DNA of 64,000 nt from Ursus arctos (Eukaryota; Chordata; Mammalia; Carnivora; Ursidae), in NCBI RefSeq assembly GCF_023065955.2, contig NW_026622985.1:69491931-69555930 (forward strand). Reading direction: 5' to 3'. Made by a program: the position numbers and the translations under genes. Positions 61,312 to 64,000 of this stretch are shown here, in pieces; the first letter of the stretch is position 1, and each line of letters opens with the position of its first letter. The notes under the pieces are model-generated. The model was not told the origin of the DNA and ran no database searches. It worked only from the letters and a program-made list of their open reading frames with translations.

Positions 61312-64000
61312 TAAGTTCTTGTTCAGAGACTGTTTTCTCTGTTTGCATTTCCATGAATTAATGGCTTTTGGATATTTTATGCATCTAATAAATGTTCAAT
61401 AAATGTCAGATATACAAACAAGTAGAGTTTCCTATGTTGACCCCTATGAGAAAGCAGTCTTATAGAGTATAGTGTAGTATTACAGTCTATTCTATATTCC
61501 TAGAGTCAATAACCACAACATATGCTTCTATACAGTATTTTTTTCAATAGGTAATATCTTTACAGCTTTTCAGAGAAACGAAGGAAGAAAAAGGTCATGA
61601 AGAAGAAGAAAATCATATATCAAAAATATTTTAAAATACTTATGCATGCTAAAAATTAAGATCTGCTACCAGAAACAAGGAAAGTCATGAAAGAATAACA
61701 ATTGACTCTACAAAGCAATTTACCATGAATGGATTTGACCTTCTGTAATAATATATTGGGATTACTCTAAAATTAGAATATAATTGATTCTCGAGGGAGT
61801 TTATTTTCCCTCTTCGCCAATCCTGTTTTCCCTATGCATGTAATTAAAAAAAAATGACACCACATTAAAAAACTGAAAAGAAAATAAACAAAGATAAAGC
61901 CTAGGGAAATACATACATATTTCACAGTAAGAATTATTAATAATTCTATGTTCACACATAGTCACTCCTATATTATAAAACAGACTTTTAAATATAAGAT
62001 GAAGAATAGCTATGAAGGATGTTTACAGTTTTACCTCAAAACAGGGAACTGGTTTAGTCCTATAATATTTCTTCAAAATCTATTATTTAAATGTACCTTA
62101 TGTAAAATATCAGAAGTTCTTACTCTACTCTTCTTAGATTGTGCTTGATAAATTTTTAATGGCTAATTATAATGAGAACTTTCATCCTCAATGTTTTCAT
62201 ATCCAGTACTAGTTATTTGTAAAGGAGTCAAGTTTCAAGAAATTACCAAATTATTGTATGCCATGTGTAGTTTCACTCTCCACAGTTTTGATATATTCAT
62301 TCATTCCTGTCCTTAGATCAGGGTGAGAGAGGCCACTATCCTGGACCCATACTTAAGAGCCACTTTTGCCTTCTCTCACCATACCCTTCCTCCCCCACTG
62401 AGCAAGTCAGTCATAGAGTCAAACTACAGTCTGAGTAACTCGCACCAGGCATATCCTCCCAAATGCCCTGAGCCCACTTCCAGAGCCTGTGCAGGCCACT
62501 TCCTGGATCCATCCTCCAGAGTGAGGACCATGATACCAGTGTGCTCACCCCTAGGCTCAAGATGCGGACAAGGGAAGTTATTTACACAGATGGGTGTGGA
62601 GTTAAAACGTACAAGACGAGTGTTCACACTCGTGTCCGAGACCACTGGCAGTACAGAATGAAACAAGGAATGGGGAGAGCAGTGAGATGGGCTGAAGGCT
62701 GGCTTTGCCTTACCCTGACATCCCCACTCAGAGCTCTGATGATCTGAGAATTCTTAATTCACACCTGGCCTTCCAGTCTTTAGAAAGAATAGAGAATACT
62801 TAATGTAGCACTCTCTAGCTTGAGTTACAACTTTTAAATATTTAGACTTTTGGTAAGTGGGTCTCCATTTGTCCTCTTGCCATGATCCTCACAAATTTTA
62901 GGGGTGGTCCTAGATTCATCGTATTTAAAATAGGGTATTAAAATGTTTTTAACATTGAGATCTCTAAAAAGCAACATCTTCCAGTAAGGGAATCCAGATT
63001 AGAAAACACTTGACAATGGACATACCAGGCACCTATCATACCTTATGCTAAATGACCTGTTATTTAAACTGCAGTTGTAGAGAAGGGGAGCAAAGAGCAA
63101 GGAGAGGCATAATGAGTTAACAGGTTTAAAATGAAGAGAGAAGCCCATAGTTCCTGGCTGTATTAATCCCTTCTATTAACAACTAGCTTCCCCTACTGAT
63201 CTTCTACTTGTCTCACAATCTGGACCAAAGCTGATGCACTCTACCGCTAAGGGCTAGCAGAATGAGATCATTTCCCTCTCCACGACAACCCTGCAGAGAG
63301 TTAGAATCACTTGTCAGCTCTTCCCTCACAATCTCATAGTCAGCAAACTCTGATCAGTCTGTGAAGCAGGCAGGTGCAATATGAACAGACAGAAGTAGGG
63401 TCCACAGGTCCATGTACAATGAATTTCAGCTAACCATGTGTAAGAAAATTCCTGGTTTGTTTTACAGATTTAAAGTTTTTATTTATGCTTATTCTTTATT
63501 CTTGCCTCATTTTTCGGTTAGGACTCCAAAACACAAAGGCTTCACACTCAATTAGTCAAGTTCACTTGAGGCAGTTAAGATGTGACCAAATACTATCAAG
63601 CTCAATATTGCTGCTAACCTACTTCCCTTGCTTGTATTTCTCCATCTCATGTGACCCGTTATCAGAGTCAAACTGACCCCTAGAAAGGCATCAGAGATTC
63701 TTTTTTGCAGAGATAGAATTCAGCAGTACAATGTAAGCAATACCTTTCAGATAACTTATCATTAGGAAGGGAGGAACAGATTGACACAGAAGGATGAGAA
63801 CATGGAATTGTTTCTTGCTTTATAAGTGGTGTACATTTTCTAAAGCCACTTTTATCTCTTTAAACCTTTGAGTCAATGAGTCACAACACAGTTCAAATGT
63901 AACTAAATGCACTCATCTCTGTCACACCCAGTCTGCTTGAGAGAGACAGAGTGATCAAGGAGACAATTTGAGATGTTTCACTTCCTAAAAATATGTAGCT
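61312..64000. other. TFEC upstream intron, nothing recognised
   Basis: I searched for the next upstream TFEC exon (the rest of the basic region) on the minus strand and did not find it. 62300-62750 is GC-richer than its surroundings but shows no exon signature that I recognise. Otherwise this is plain intronic sequence. Confidence 0.45.

Noticed and set aside
62323..62666. 112- and 80-codon open frames on opposite strands in a GC-richer part of the TFEC intron
   Set aside because: No TFEC similarity, no clear acceptor/donor pair, and both strands are open. Composition explains them.

Overview
The window is mammalian nuclear DNA, most likely from a caniform (dog-like) carnivore. The main evidence is about sixteen copies or fragments of the carnivore tRNA-Lys-derived SINE (CAN-SINE / SINEC). 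These carry the box-A-like head gcctgggtggctcag, a CT-rich body and an (AAATAA)n-type tail, and many have clear target-site duplications. The youngest-looking copies resemble those I associate with bears, seals and mustelids; the exact family is an inference. The rest is AT-rich, with old LINE-1, LINE-2, MIR and hAT-type DNA transposon remnants, as expected of a vertebrate gene desert.

The only gene I can support is the 3' end of TFEC (transcription factor EC, MITF/TFE family, bHLH-leucine zipper), on the minus strand at 54178-60317. Three coding exons are visible: 60242-60317 (76 bp, end of the basic region, helix 1 and start of the loop), 55430-55577 (148 bp, rest of the loop, helix 2 and most of the zipper) and 54178-54558 (381 bp, end of the zipper and the C-terminal region with the stop). 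They join in frame with consistent phases. Upstream exons (the rest of the basic region, the activation domain and the promoter) must lie beyond 64000. In human, TFEC is followed by a long gene-poor interval towards MDFIC, which fits the absence of genes in 1-54000.

Layout: 1-1900 is intergenic with one MIR. 1908-4140 holds two SINEs and a decayed ERV-L-like pol remnant with a readable dUTPase piece. 4140-7390 is mostly unassigned and contains a 59-bp tandem duplication. 7840-16000 is a LINE-1 field: an L1 with a 5' inversion, old L1 3' pieces, and a long antisense L1 broken by two SINEs and a pyrimidine-rich expansion. 16000-29570 has few repeats and holds CpG-retaining, GC-richer blocks that are candidate regulatory DNA. 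29570-45700 mixes MIR, L2, SINEs and L1 pieces. 45700-54170 is sparse, with a TG/GC microsatellite and an L2. 54178-64000 is TFEC exons and introns containing SINEs, a hAT-like element, an L2 and a MER5A-like element.

I found no prokaryotic features, CRISPR arrays, RNA genes or novel multi-gene system. The points most worth checking are the atypical TFEC splice donor with an in-frame hydrophobic read-through tail, the repeat-poor 18.7-29.5 kb block, and the inverted L1. Repeat names come from recognition by eye, and repeat boundaries are approximate unless a target-site duplication fixes them.
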